This document shows, in pieces, positions 43,749-52,415 of a stretch of DNA of 64,000 nucleotides. The translations under genes were made by a program, and so were the position numbers. The notes under the pieces were generated by a model. It did no database searches and was not told where the DNA came from. It saw only the letters and a list, made by a program, of their open reading frames with translations. Location: NCBI GenBank assembly GCA_017964005.1, contig JAGCSR010000026.1, positions 1 to 64,000 on the forward strand, read 5' to 3'. How positions within the stretch are numbered: the stretch's first letter is position 1; every line of letters begins with the position of its first letter. This DNA is from Clostridiales bacterium. Its GTDB lineage: Bacteria; Bacillota; Clostridia; Saccharofermentanales; Saccharofermentanaceae.

Positions 43749-44663
43749 ATGATAGGAGAGATTTGTTACTGGATCTTCAATATGAGCATCGTAGCTTCCT
43801 TAATGGGGCTTATAGTGCTGCTCGTAAGAAGGATAAAGGGCATTCCCAGAAGGATATCAGTTTTCCTCTGGCTTATACCCTTCTTCCGTATGTGCATTCC
43901 TTTCGGTATCAACAGTTCCTGGAGTCTGATGTCTCTCATATCGAGGTTCACCACCAGGACCGTAACGGTATATGAAGCGGGGGATGATCTGGCTTTCTCA
44001 TTTACCAACACCATAATGGCTGCCGACAGTTATTCCCCGATGACATATAAGGTGAACATCTTAGAGGATGTATTCAAGGTTGCGGGAACTGTCTGGCTCA
44101 CAGTGGCATTGGCGATCTTGATCGCATTGACGATCATCTATGTAACTACGAAGATAGAAACGGATGATGCAAGGCTTTTGGAGAAGGGGATCTACCTGTC
44201 GGATAAAGTATCCGGTCCTGCGGTATACGGGATTATAAGACCTAAGATCATATTGCCGGAATCCTACGAAGGCCAAGATCTTGAGTACGTCATACAACAT
44301 GAGAAGACACACATACGGCGTCTCGATAACCTCTGGAGGATCATAGGGTTCATAGTGGCATCACTTCACTGGTTCAATCCGCTTTCCTGGATCTTCCTCA
44401 AATACTTTTTGGAGGATCTTGAGCTTGCCTGTGACGAGATGGCGGTCGCAAACTACGGTGAAGAAGAACGCAAGGATTATGCAAGAGCACTTCTGTCATG
44501 CAGTCAGAGCAAAAGCATGCTGGTATCTGCTTTCGGAGGTGCCAAGGTAAGGACGAGGATCGAAAACGTCCTGTCTTATAAACAGATGACAATATTTTCC
44601 GCTATAGGATTTACTGCGCTGATAATAATCATCATTTATACATTGATCACGAATGCGGGATAA
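43749..44663 (+). CDS. M56 family (BlaR1-like) membrane protease
   Basis: A 304-residue protein with helices near 5-25, 38-55 and 105-130 and one at the C-terminus. The zinc protease motif is VIQHEKTHIRRLDN (HExxH), followed by LELACDEMAV with the third ligand Glu. It matches the membrane protease half of BlaR1 but lacks the penicillin-binding sensor domain, so the input is unknown. It should inactivate the BlaI-type repressor upstream. I chose ATG 43749 with AGAGG 8 bases before it; a GTG at 43740 overlaps that site. Confidence 0.87.
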   Translation: MIGEICYWIFNMSIVASLMGLIVLLVRRIKGIPRRISVFLWLIPFFRMCIPFGINSSWSLMSLISRFTTRTVTVYEAGDDLAFSFTNTIMAADSYSPMTYKVNILEDVFKVAGTVWLTVALAILIALTIIYVTTKIETDDARLLEKGIYLSDKVSGPAVYGIIRPKIILPESYEGQDLEYVIQHEKTHIRRLDNLWRIIGFIVASLHWFNPLSWIFLKYFLEDLELACDEMAVANYGEEERKDYARALLSCSQSKSMLVSAFGGAKVRTRIENVLSYKQMTIFSAIGFTALIIIIIYTLITNAG

Positions 44664-44680
44664 GGAAAGGAGATCAGAAA

Positions 44681-45145
44681 ATGAAGATCAGAGCATTATT
44701 GTTGGCATCTGTCATGATGTTATCCATGACGGCATGCAGCGCCGTAAACGGCGCAGAGGTTACACCCTCCCAAAGTGTAGAACAGGAACAGGCAGACAGG
44801 AGTCTTGAAGAACTGCAAAAAGAGTGCCCGGAGTATTTTGAACTGTCGGCATTCAAAGGAATCGAAGTCTATGTCTGGCAGATGGCAGAGGATTCATACA
44901 GGTGCGGTATGATGAGCGGAACAAACCGCAACAAGACGGACGAAGAGATATGGGATCTTGCGAATCATTCCCTGTCGATAGAAGAAGCCAAGACGATCCT
45001 CGCATCTCTTAATGCAGACAGTGAATACCTGATCGTCATACCGGTCATCCAGCCGGTCTCAAGCTATCAATACGAGATCGACGATAAATACTGTGAGACG
45101 GTAAAAGATCTGTTTAAAGATTCTGCTGTTAAGGGTGTTATCTGA
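44681..45145 (+). CDS. Lipoprotein of unknown function (BlaI operon)
   Basis: A 154-residue lipoprotein: signal with lipid Cys 19 (LSMTACS). The exposed part is mostly alpha-helical and acidic (LEELQKECPEYFELSAFKGIEVYVWQM), with a GIEVYVWQMAEDSYRCGMMSG segment that I do not recognise. It starts 17 bases after the protease with GGAAAGGAG, so it is in the BlaI operon and probably induced with it. Confidence 0.65.
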   Translation: MKIRALLLASVMMLSMTACSAVNGAEVTPSQSVEQEQADRSLEELQKECPEYFELSAFKGIEVYVWQMAEDSYRCGMMSGTNRNKTDEEIWDLANHSLSIEEAKTILASLNADSEYLIVIPVIQPVSSYQYEIDDKYCETVKDLFKDSAVKGVI

Positions 45146-45177
45146 CCCGGAAGAAATGTTGGAAAGGAGATGGAAAT

Positions 45178-45792
45178 ATGAGAAAGACATTAGCTGTGTT
45201 ATTGGTCGTATCGATGCTTATGATAATGGCATCGTGCGCAGGAGGAGCAGGGATGAATAAAGACATCGGGAAAGTGTTTGCGACTGTTTGTTCCGCGGAC
45301 GAGGCGCTGGCTTTGGCGAAGAGTTCGGACGTTGTAGTTATCGAAGAGCAGGGATGTACTTCCGGTCAGAAGGTATGGGACAGTTTCTATAAGGACGTAT
45401 CAGCCGGGAAAGCCGCATCGGTCCTTGTTGCGGATTACTACACCCTTGATAATGCAAACATGAGCGAAGAACTCTACGAGCAGGAGAAGGATCAGTATCC
45501 TCAGCTTTACTTCTGTCTCGTAAAGTTCGACGGCAAGAAGTATTCCATAGATACGCGCCTGAGCACATCTTCGGAATCCGAGAAGCAGGAGACCTATAAC
45601 TGCCTTCAGCACTACACGGGAGATGCTCCGACTGAAGATGCCCTCTACGATAAATACGAATACTACGTGCTGACTGATGATGCGGATGTAACCTGGGATG
45701 AGATCATGGCAAGCATGCTGGATTCATCGACACCCGAGTTTATAAAACACTATACGGTCTACAGCAATTTTACCGGTTGGAAAGGAAAGTAA
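45178..45792 (+). CDS. Lipoprotein of unknown function (BlaI operon)
   Basis: A 204-residue lipoprotein with lipid Cys 20 (MIMASC). The domain (ADEALALAKSSDVVVIEEQGCTSGQKVWDSFY, then PQLYFCLVKFDGKKYSIDTR) is an alpha/beta pattern of unknown function. It lies 32 bases after the previous lipoprotein, with AAAGGAG, and is probably the last gene of the BlaI operon; a terminator-like hairpin follows at 45909. Confidence 0.62.
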   Translation: MRKTLAVLLVVSMLMIMASCAGGAGMNKDIGKVFATVCSADEALALAKSSDVVVIEEQGCTSGQKVWDSFYKDVSAGKAASVLVADYYTLDNANMSEELYEQEKDQYPQLYFCLVKFDGKKYSIDTRLSTSSESEKQETYNCLQHYTGDAPTEDALYDKYEYYVLTDDADVTWDEIMASMLDSSTPEFIKHYTVYSNFTGWKGK

Positions 45793-45891
45793 GGGATAGA
45801 AGGGAAGATAAAGAAAAGGCAGTCTGATGATCGTCAAGAACGTGATCGGGTCCCGGAGAAGATCCTCCGTAAATCTTATATCCGGCGCAAG

Positions 45892-45900
45892 TGTTATAAT
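45892..45900 (+). promoter_or_regulatory. Extended -10 before the phosphodiesterase gene
   Basis: TGTTATAAT at 45892-45900 is an extended -10 (TG plus one base, then TATAAT). The -35 is weak. The start would lie right before the hairpin at 45909. Confidence 0.4.
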
Positions 45901-45908
45901 CCTAATAG

Positions 45909-45939
45909 CAGATATCTTCGGAATATCTGTTTTGTTTTT
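45909..45939 (+). terminator. Hairpin plus T-run between the lipoproteins and GDPD
   Basis: CAGATAT (45909) pairs with ATATCTG (ending 45929) around a TTCG-type loop, then TTTTGTTTTT. It looks like the end of the BlaI operon. As it also lies after a -10, it could attenuate the next gene. Confidence 0.65.
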
Positions 45940-45965
45940 CGCGACAAAACTCCGGGAGAGGTGTA

Positions 45966-48665
45966 ATGAAGATAAAGCACATTACAACGATCATGGTCTT
46001 GATAAGTCTTGCGGCAGCTGTTTTGCCGCAGGATGCCATATATGCATACTCTGTTCAAGATCATGTTGTGATCACTTCATTGGATATCTCCGTTACGAGT
46101 CCTTTATGCGGAACAGGTTCCGACACTGAGATCGAATGGTATCCCTATCTTACGGCGGGAGATGAATATCCCGAGAAAGATGATGCAGTCGAAGTCATAA
46201 AAACGCAGTGGCTGACCGTTGAGAAGGACGATGAAGAAGATAAAGAGAATAAAAAGGACAAGAAAGACAAGAAGAACAAGAAGGATAAAAAAGATAAGGA
46301 AGAGAAGCTCATTCCTTTCGAAGGGACTTTTGCGGGCGGAGAGAAATACAAAGTATATATCAGCTTCAGACTTAAGAGCGGCTACAGTTACGCATCAGGT
46401 CTGACCAAGAAAAAGATCGGCTGGGAAGACGGGATCGAGAACAAGAAGATCATTGAGTTCAAAGATAATGTAATGACCTTCACTTGTGATATTACCTGTA
46501 AGCATGATAAGGATCCGGAGAGCAGCGTGATGACCGCAGCCACCTGTATAACGCCGGATAAAGAGACTTATTACTGCCTGGGGTGCGGACAGGAGATAGA
46601 GGATATAGGCAAGATCGATCCTGACGCCCACGACTGGAGCGAATGGAAGGAACTTACGGCTGCAACGACCCTGATCGAGGGCAGCAGGAGCCATATCTGC
46701 AGTTACTGCAGCAAGGAAGAGACAGTCAGGTTCCCGAGGCTCTACACCCATGTGTATGAACCCGAGACCTCCTGGTTGATGTCTTCTACAGTTGCGTGGC
46801 CTTCCGACGGAAGCGTGTTCGATGTTGCCAAAGCCGATGTGCGCCCCGGGACTGCCTTCGTATGGCTGGATAAGGATCTTAAAGTCTACGACCGCAACGG
46901 TGATCTTCTCAAAGATAATATAGAAGACTATGTCAGGGAGACATCTTCTTCGCTGATCCCGGCATTCTATATCGAAGATGCCGAGACTGCAGCGGCACTC
47001 AAATCCTGGCTCAAACAGAGCGGACTTAAGGATTGTTTTGTGGTTGCAACTCCGGGGAAGAGGGATCTGGTAAGGGACGTTGCGGACATCGTTCAGGTAA
47101 GGGGAATGCTGGACTATTCGATCTTCGAGAAGTTCAGCAAACATGATATCGCCGATATCTCCGACGCGGTCAACAGATCCCGGGGCAGGGTGATCATCAT
47201 AAGTCAGAAGGCGGCTACGAGGAAGAATATAAAGGCTCTTCAGGCGGTGTGCAATTCAGTGTGGGTAAAGACCGATGGTGACATTAAGGAGCTCCTGACT
47301 CTTTATACCGACGGGGTAAACGGAGTCGTTACCGAGAACTTCGGCAAAGCAATAGACGCGATCGGATTCTTCAACGATGATGCTCCCACGCTCTTAAGAA
47401 CTCCTCTTATCATCGGGCACCGCGGTGACCCGTCAAATTATGTCGAAAATACATTGGAATCCGCTATGGGAGCATATTCCGAAGGTGCGGATTGCGTGGA
47501 AAACGATGTTCATCTTTCCCGTGACGGGCAAGTCGTTATAAAACACGATTCCACTCTCGGGACATTGACCGGTCAGGAAGGTGTTGAGATCAAGGACAAA
47601 ACTCTGGAGGAGATCAAAGCGATCGATTTTGTATGGGACGGTGAATTCGGTGTTACGAGCACGAATGAAGTCAATTCCGATAATCCCACATACGGGAATC
47701 TTTTCGATGGGGATCTTTACGGGCAGAGCAAAGGATACGGATATAAGATCCCGACATTAAGGGAGTATTTCGAGGAATTCAGCGACAAAGATGTCGTGCA
47801 CTTCATAGAGATCAAAGAATACAATCTCAAGACCTTGAAAGCGGTAAATGATCTTATCAATGAATTCGATCTTCGTGACAGGGTATTCATTATCACTTTC
47901 GGACAGAAGACGATGAAAGCCATGTACGATAAATATCCTAATTACTCCCTGGGTGCATTGGGAGTGAACATCAAGGATTACAGTGAAGGATATCCATATA
48001 TGCTGTGCGATGAGATCTGTGAGGCGGAAGGAGCCGAGGCCGGTCTTGAGAGGATCTATGACAGGATTGACAGATGGAATGCTTCATTGAATATCCCCAA
48101 TCCCAACAAGGATATGGTGAGGGCAGGACGCCACAGGGGTCTTACCGTGTGGCCCTGGACATATACTCTTCCGGACAGCGCAGAAGATCTTGCGGAGGAT
48201 TATAAATTCGGAATGAACGGACTTACCGTTGACCAGCCGTGGTTTGCTTCGGGATATATAGAAGAGATCAGATCTGAAGATATCACTGTGGAAGATATTG
48301 AGGATGTTCCAAAGCCTTTGGCAGTAACAAAGACCGGTGAGACGGAACTTCTGGGGAATGCGGAACTTAAGATCATTGAAGAGGCAGGATACCCTGACGG
48401 GTTCGAACTTGCGATATGGCGTTATAAGGAAACAATGACCATTGACGGGAAAGACTACGGTTATTACTATCTGTATTCCAATCCGTTCACGATAAGTATC
48501 CTCCATAAGGAACAACCGGTAAGTGAAGAGGAACCCGAAGATGTGAACGATACATCTCCTTTGCCGGGGATCATCGGAACCGTATCTGCTTTGGCGGCAG
48601 CAGGCGCGGGAGCAGTGTTTGTTATAAGACGTAAGAGCAAAAAGCAGAAGGGGGTTACTCGCTGA
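45966..48665 (+). CDS. Cell-surface glycerophosphodiester phosphodiesterase
   Basis: An 899-residue exported protein: signal peptide (1-27), a small beta-domain interrupted by a Lys/Asp/Glu run (about 85-115), and a CxxC-bearing region (HDKDPESS to CSYCSKEE). A catalytically incomplete GDPD-like barrel comes next (about 280-475), then the active barrel: IIGHRGDPSNYVENTLES (His 485) with CVENDVHLSRDG and VIKHDSTLG. A C-terminal helix (about 870-888) with RRKSKKQKG anchors it in the membrane. GDPD releases glycerol-3-phosphate from glycerophosphodiesters or from teichoic acid chains. GAGAGG precedes ATG 45966. It probably acts on the outer surface, near the wall-stress genes upstream. Confidence 0.87.
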   Translation: MKIKHITTIMVLISLAAAVLPQDAIYAYSVQDHVVITSLDISVTSPLCGTGSDTEIEWYPYLTAGDEYPEKDDAVEVIKTQWLTVEKDDEEDKENKKDKKDKKNKKDKKDKEEKLIPFEGTFAGGEKYKVYISFRLKSGYSYASGLTKKKIGWEDGIENKKIIEFKDNVMTFTCDITCKHDKDPESSVMTAATCITPDKETYYCLGCGQEIEDIGKIDPDAHDWSEWKELTAATTLIEGSRSHICSYCSKEETVRFPRLYTHVYEPETSWLMSSTVAWPSDGSVFDVAKADVRPGTAFVWLDKDLKVYDRNGDLLKDNIEDYVRETSSSLIPAFYIEDAETAAALKSWLKQSGLKDCFVVATPGKRDLVRDVADIVQVRGMLDYSIFEKFSKHDIADISDAVNRSRGRVIIISQKAATRKNIKALQAVCNSVWVKTDGDIKELLTLYTDGVNGVVTENFGKAIDAIGFFNDDAPTLLRTPLIIGHRGDPSNYVENTLESAMGAYSEGADCVENDVHLSRDGQVVIKHDSTLGTLTGQEGVEIKDKTLEEIKAIDFVWDGEFGVTSTNEVNSDNPTYGNLFDGDLYGQSKGYGYKIPTLREYFEEFSDKDVVHFIEIKEYNLKTLKAVNDLINEFDLRDRVFIITFGQKTMKAMYDKYPNYSLGALGVNIKDYSEGYPYMLCDEICEAEGAEAGLERIYDRIDRWNASLNIPNPNKDMVRAGRHRGLTVWPWTYTLPDSAEDLAEDYKFGMNGLTVDQPWFASGYIEEIRSEDITVEDIEDVPKPLAVTKTGETELLGNAELKIIEEAGYPDGFELAIWRYKETMTIDGKDYGYYYLYSNPFTISILHKEQPVSEEEPEDVNDTSPLPGIIGTVSALAAAGAGAVFVIRRKSKKQKGVTR

Positions 48666-48669
48666 ATCG

Positions 48670-48698
48670 TTGACAGGCGTGATCGTCTGATGTATGCT
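48670..48698 (+). promoter_or_regulatory. Promoter of the serine hydrolase gene
   Basis: TTGACA at 48670-48675 and TATGCT at 48693-48698 with a 17-base spacer. An inverted repeat AGTAACC/GGTTACT spans the region (48653 and 48702). Confidence 0.65.
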
Positions 48699-48739
48699 GG
48701 CAGTAACCAAAAAGTTACCAATAAGATGAGGTATATAAG

Positions 48740-49957
48740 ATGAGAAAGATAACAGCATCACTTCTGATATTGACTATGGTCCTCGGCATGTGTTCCTGCA
48801 CGGTTCCGAAGGAACCTGAGGAAAGCACGGCGTCAACACCTGCAGAAACGACAACTGCTTCTTCCGAATCCACAACGGCAGAAGAAACCACGGCGGCTTC
48901 TTCTAAAGAGCCTTCTTATGTTGAATCAGGTTATCTCAAAGGATTAAGGATAGAGAAAGAAAACTGTTTTGTCAGCGAGAATGAGAAATTCCAAGACCTT
49001 ATCAACTGGACGATGAAGAAAGCTGTCAGCACTTACTTCAAAGGGTCCCTGATCATAGCAACAGACGATGAGGTGCTTCTTTTCGCAGGTCCCAACCAAA
49101 CGACGGATGTGGATGGCAATCCGGTGGACCCTTATACCACATATGAGATCGGTTCTGTCACCAAGATGTTCACGTCAACGATCATCTTGAAGATGGCAGA
49201 AGAAGGGAAGATCAAGCTTGATGACAAACTGGGAAAGTACTTTCCCGAATATAAGAACGGCAAAGATATCACCATCGAAAACCTTCTGACAATGTCAAGC
49301 GGGATCCCGGATATGGCAAACGAGCCTGATGTATTCTGGGGTGGAAAGGTTACCAATAAACTTAATGATACCCTTCTGTCCGACGAGGATTTCCTGGAGT
49401 GCCTGTATGCTCTGAAACCGACTTTCGAGCCCGGGACGAGATGTGAATACAGCAACACGAATTACCATATCCTCGCCATGATCATCGAACAGATCGAAGG
49501 CATGAGCTACGGTGAAGTTGTCAAGAGGGATATATTCGATCCTTGCGGAATGGAACATTCGAGTGCCCAGACCAACGGGGATGTTACCAGCGTGCCTGAT
49601 GACGACAAAGGTTATCATGATTTCCAGAACGGGGCCAGAGGAGCAGGCGATATACATTCCTGCTCGGCGGATATGATAGCGTTCGACAGAGCCCTGTTCG
49701 GAGGTAAGATAATCAGTCCGGAATCTTTGGAAGCAATGAAGAAGGAAATATCGCCTACGCAGTATGGATACGGTCTTATGCAGTATGAGGACTTTGCATT
49801 CGGACACAGCGGCGCAACGGTCTCTTACGTTACTCAGAATGCGGTCATCGAGACCGAAGAATTCGGACGGGTTTACTTCTTCGGATCCACTTCAACTGTA
49901 TTGGGGATCGAGGGCCTGACCAGGTCTTTGGAGATGGCGATCAACTGGGCAAAGTAA
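48740..49957 (+). CDS. Beta-lactamase-related serine hydrolase, lipoprotein
   Basis: A 405-residue lipoprotein (signal MRKITASLLILTMVLG, lipid Cys 18 or 20) with a Thr/Glu/Ser linker and a class-C/DD-peptidase-like domain. The active-site motif is YEIGSVTKMF (Ser 139, Lys 142), the second YSNTNYHIL (YxN), and the third FGHSGATV (HxG), as in esterase EstB and Pbp-like hydrolases. Such enzymes cleave D-amino acid peptides or esters at the cell surface. Its nearness to a BlaI/M56 pair is suggestive, but it has its own promoter and no BlaI operator that I can see. Confidence 0.87.
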   Translation: MRKITASLLILTMVLGMCSCTVPKEPEESTASTPAETTTASSESTTAEETTAASSKEPSYVESGYLKGLRIEKENCFVSENEKFQDLINWTMKKAVSTYFKGSLIIATDDEVLLFAGPNQTTDVDGNPVDPYTTYEIGSVTKMFTSTIILKMAEEGKIKLDDKLGKYFPEYKNGKDITIENLLTMSSGIPDMANEPDVFWGGKVTNKLNDTLLSDEDFLECLYALKPTFEPGTRCEYSNTNYHILAMIIEQIEGMSYGEVVKRDIFDPCGMEHSSAQTNGDVTSVPDDDKGYHDFQNGARGAGDIHSCSADMIAFDRALFGGKIISPESLEAMKKEISPTQYGYGLMQYEDFAFGHSGATVSYVTQNAVIETEEFGRVYFFGSTSTVLGIEGLTRSLEMAINWAK

Positions 49958-50012
49958 CATTTCTTGTGTAGAATCAATAAACACAATGTAATATAAAGGT
50001 AAAATAATGTAC

Positions 50013-50025
50013 TTTGATTATCAAA
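50013..50025 (+). promoter_or_regulatory. FabT-like operator over a promoter
   Basis: TTTGATTATCAAA is a perfect palindrome that matches the operator known for the MarR-type fatty-acid repressor FabT. It overlaps the -35 of a likely promoter (CTTTGA at 50012-50017, 17 bases, TATGAT at 50035-50040). A nearly identical site precedes fabH at 60768. Confidence 0.6.
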
Positions 50026-50071
50026 ATTGTGTGCTATGATAATCTCATGACATTTAAGGAGGTATGAAATA

Positions 50072-50383
50072 ATGTCTGAAGTACAAACAAGCGGAAACAA
50101 CGGCAAGACGATGGCAATCGTAAGCATGGTACTGGGTATCCTTTCCATCTGCGGAAGCTATGGTCCTTTCATCGGCCCTATCATGGCTATCGTAGGTCTC
50201 ATCCTCAACGGTAAGGCTAAGAAGGCAGGAAATGACAGTGTATTCCTCAAGGTTGGTAAGATCACATCCATCATCGGTCTTATCCTCGGAATCCTCGGTT
50301 CCATCCTCTTCATCGTATTTACCGTATTCATGGCTGCAGCAGGCACAACTGTTGATTATGCTAACGGTACATTCGCTAACTGA
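50072..50383 (+). CDS. Small DUF4190-like membrane protein
   Basis: A 103-residue protein with a short polar start and two pairs of helices: MAIVSMVLGILSICGSYGPFIGPIMAIVGLIL and ITSIIGLILGILGSILFIVFTVFMAA. GKAKKAGND lies between. This is the pattern of DUF4190-type proteins, of unknown function. TTAAGGAGG gives a strong ribosome site before ATG 50072, and codon use is that of a highly expressed gene. The upstream FabT-like operator suggests control with fatty-acid synthesis, so a membrane-lipid role is possible. Confidence 0.72.
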   Translation: MSEVQTSGNNGKTMAIVSMVLGILSICGSYGPFIGPIMAIVGLILNGKAKKAGNDSVFLKVGKITSIIGLILGILGSILFIVFTVFMAAAGTTVDYANGTFAN

Positions 50384-50415
50384 GAATAATCGGATAGTTT
50401 GAACCAATGAAACCG

Positions 50416-50450
50416 AAAGACCGCTTCCTTCAGGGAAGCGGTCTTTTAAT
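50416..50450. terminator. Bidirectional rho-independent terminator
   Basis: AAAGACCGCTTCC and GGAAGCGGTCTTT form a 13-bp stem; T-runs on both strands (via the AAA start) let it serve the small membrane gene and the convergent GH5 gene. Confidence 0.85.
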
Positions 50451-50460
50451 TTGCATCGGG

Positions 50461-52287
50461 TTATCCTTTTTTGTTGATGTATTTGTCATACTTATACAAG
50501 AACGTAACCATCTGTCTTCTTGCGCATTTGCCGTCGGGACGGAAAGTGCCGTCGGAGTATCCGGCGAGGATCTTATTCTCCGAGGCCCAAAGGGTCGCAG
50601 AGTAATAGTAGTCGGACTTTGTAACATCGTTAAACTTGTTTCGGGATGACTTGGGGGCGGGGCTTCCTGCCAGGCGCCAAAGGAATGTTACGGCATGACG
50701 GCGGGCACAGGTGATCTGAGGTCCGAAGGTGCCGTTTTTGTACCCTTCGACTATATGGTTCTCATTACCCCAGATACATGCCTTGTAGAAATAATCACTC
50801 TTCTTTACATCAGAGAATCTGCAGGTTTTCGACTTGGGGGCAGGTTCTCCCATAAGTCTCCAGATGAAGGTAACCATCTGCGCTCTCGTACAGATATTGG
50901 AAGGTTTGAACTTTGTCTGTTTGTCGTATCCTTTGACGACTTGTTTATCCGTAAGATAGTAGGTCGGTTCGTACCAGAACGAGGATGTGTCGGTGACGTC
51001 CTTATACAGGACCTGGACTTTGCACGTGTATTTCCTGCCTGAAGCCGACGCTGTTATGGTTACGCTCCCCGCGCTTACTCCCTTGATCTTCCCGGAAGAT
51101 ACTGTTGCGACCGAACTGTCGGAGGAAGACCATGTGACCTTAGATGATCCGGGTACATTAAGGTTTACGGAAGAACCGCAGGTTACGGTAAGGGAAGTTG
51201 TCGAAGTTATATCCTTCGCTGAAGACTTGTTATCGTCTTTGCGCGAATGAAGGATCTTATAGATCCATTTGCCTGACCGGGTAAGGTCAGATGTAACAGA
51301 GAATCCGGATGACTTGGTGCAGTTCGTGTTGAAGAGCGATGCGGATTCCGCTTTGTTTGCCATGCCCCACATCAGATATCCGATGCCTTTGCCGTCAAGA
51401 TAACTGATCCAGTTGTCGCCTTCATTCTCGTCAACATTGCCGTTGCCTGAAGCTTCCGAGATCCCGAATTCGGTTACGAGAACGGGAAGTCCTTTTGTAA
51501 CTGCCCCGTCCAGTTTATCGCGGTACTGATCCCTGTGGGTTGCCGCGTAGAAATGGAATGTGTAGAGGAGATTGGCATAAGAGAGTCTGTCGGATGCTGC
51601 AATGTCCACATCCTGGGACCATGTGGGAGTGCCGACGATTATAACGGAGTCGGGCGCATTCTTACGGATGGCCGGGATAACTTTGGAAGCGTAGTTTTTT
51701 ATCCCCGACCATGTTCCTGACGAAGGCTCGTTGCAGATCTCGTAGATCACGTTCGGAACATTTTTGTATTTGTTTGACATCTCCCGGAAAAAGATTACCG
51801 CTTCATCAGTATATCTTGAAGGATCTATGTTCAGGATGTGCCAGTCGATGATGACATACATGCCGGAATCAACGGCATATCTGACACCGTCGTCGATCAG
51901 GTCCTTGAGCTTCTTTTGCATCTTGGACTGGTCGTGACAGTCGTTATTCGTACCGCTCATGTAGCCGTTATATTCTTCGACGTACATTGCAAGTCTTACG
52001 GCATTTGCTCCCCACTTATCGTGCATCTCACCGAACCATTTCTGATTGATGTAAGAAGGGAATGAAGCGTATTGATTAAGGTTCTTGTACCAGTTGATGC
52101 CGTGGGTCGACAAACCCCTGAGCTGAACGCGGCTGCCTGAATCATCGCAAAGGTACTGTCCCTGCAATTTGAGTTTGGGAAGAGATGAGGCGGCTTCCGT
52201 TTGTGCCGGGAAGATAAAAACAGAACCTGAAACTATGGTTACGATGATCAGAAAAGAGATCAGAGATCTTATAATTTTCGAGCGCAT
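50461..52287 (-). CDS. GH5 cellulase with Big2 and three SLH domains
   Basis: A 608-residue exported endoglucanase. Signal peptide (1-34), GH5 catalytic domain (about 40-330) with GLSTHGINWY, VIIDWHIL, IYEICNEPSS (acid/base Glu 187) and LVTEFGIS (nucleophile Glu 273), then a bacterial Ig-like Big2 domain (about 350-425: VTWSSSDSSVATV, GVSAGSVTITA) and three SLH repeats to the C-terminus. SLH domains would fix it to the cell wall polymer. I chose ATG 52287; the frame extends upstream but only to a start with no ribosome site. Together with the GH9 lipoprotein and GH3 it forms a surface cellulose system. A bidirectional terminator follows. Confidence 0.93.
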   Translation of the reverse strand: MRSKIIRSLISFLIIVTIVSGSVFIFPAQTEAASSLPKLKLQGQYLCDDSGSRVQLRGLSTHGINWYKNLNQYASFPSYINQKWFGEMHDKWGANAVRLAMYVEEYNGYMSGTNNDCHDQSKMQKKLKDLIDDGVRYAVDSGMYVIIDWHILNIDPSRYTDEAVIFFREMSNKYKNVPNVIYEICNEPSSGTWSGIKNYASKVIPAIRKNAPDSVIIVGTPTWSQDVDIAASDRLSYANLLYTFHFYAATHRDQYRDKLDGAVTKGLPVLVTEFGISEASGNGNVDENEGDNWISYLDGKGIGYLMWGMANKAESASLFNTNCTKSSGFSVTSDLTRSGKWIYKILHSRKDDNKSSAKDITSTTSLTVTCGSSVNLNVPGSSKVTWSSSDSSVATVSSGKIKGVSAGSVTITASASGRKYTCKVQVLYKDVTDTSSFWYEPTYYLTDKQVVKGYDKQTKFKPSNICTRAQMVTFIWRLMGEPAPKSKTCRFSDVKKSDYFYKACIWGNENHIVEGYKNGTFGPQITCARRHAVTFLWRLAGSPAPKSSRNKFNDVTKSDYYYSATLWASENKILAGYSDGTFRPDGKCARRQMVTFLYKYDKYINKKG

Positions 52288-52415
52288 AGAGGAGACCTTC
52301 TTTCCGAATGAGACAAATATATAAAATATTATACAACCATTACCCTTTTGCGTCGGAATCATTTATAATAGAGAATGCGGGGAAAGTACTTCATACTGCG
52401 AAAGGAGGATAAAGA

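Noticed and set aside
45827..46129. Forward frame of 100 codons overlapping the GDPD start
   Set aside because: It overlaps a terminator hairpin and the signal peptide of the GDPD gene in another frame; no family pattern.
43387..49957. BlaI/M56 pair with the class-C-type hydrolase as a beta-lactam resistance operon
   Set aside because: The protease lacks a penicillin-binding sensor, the hydrolase is 4 kb away under its own promoter, and its motifs fit esterase/peptidase relatives as well.
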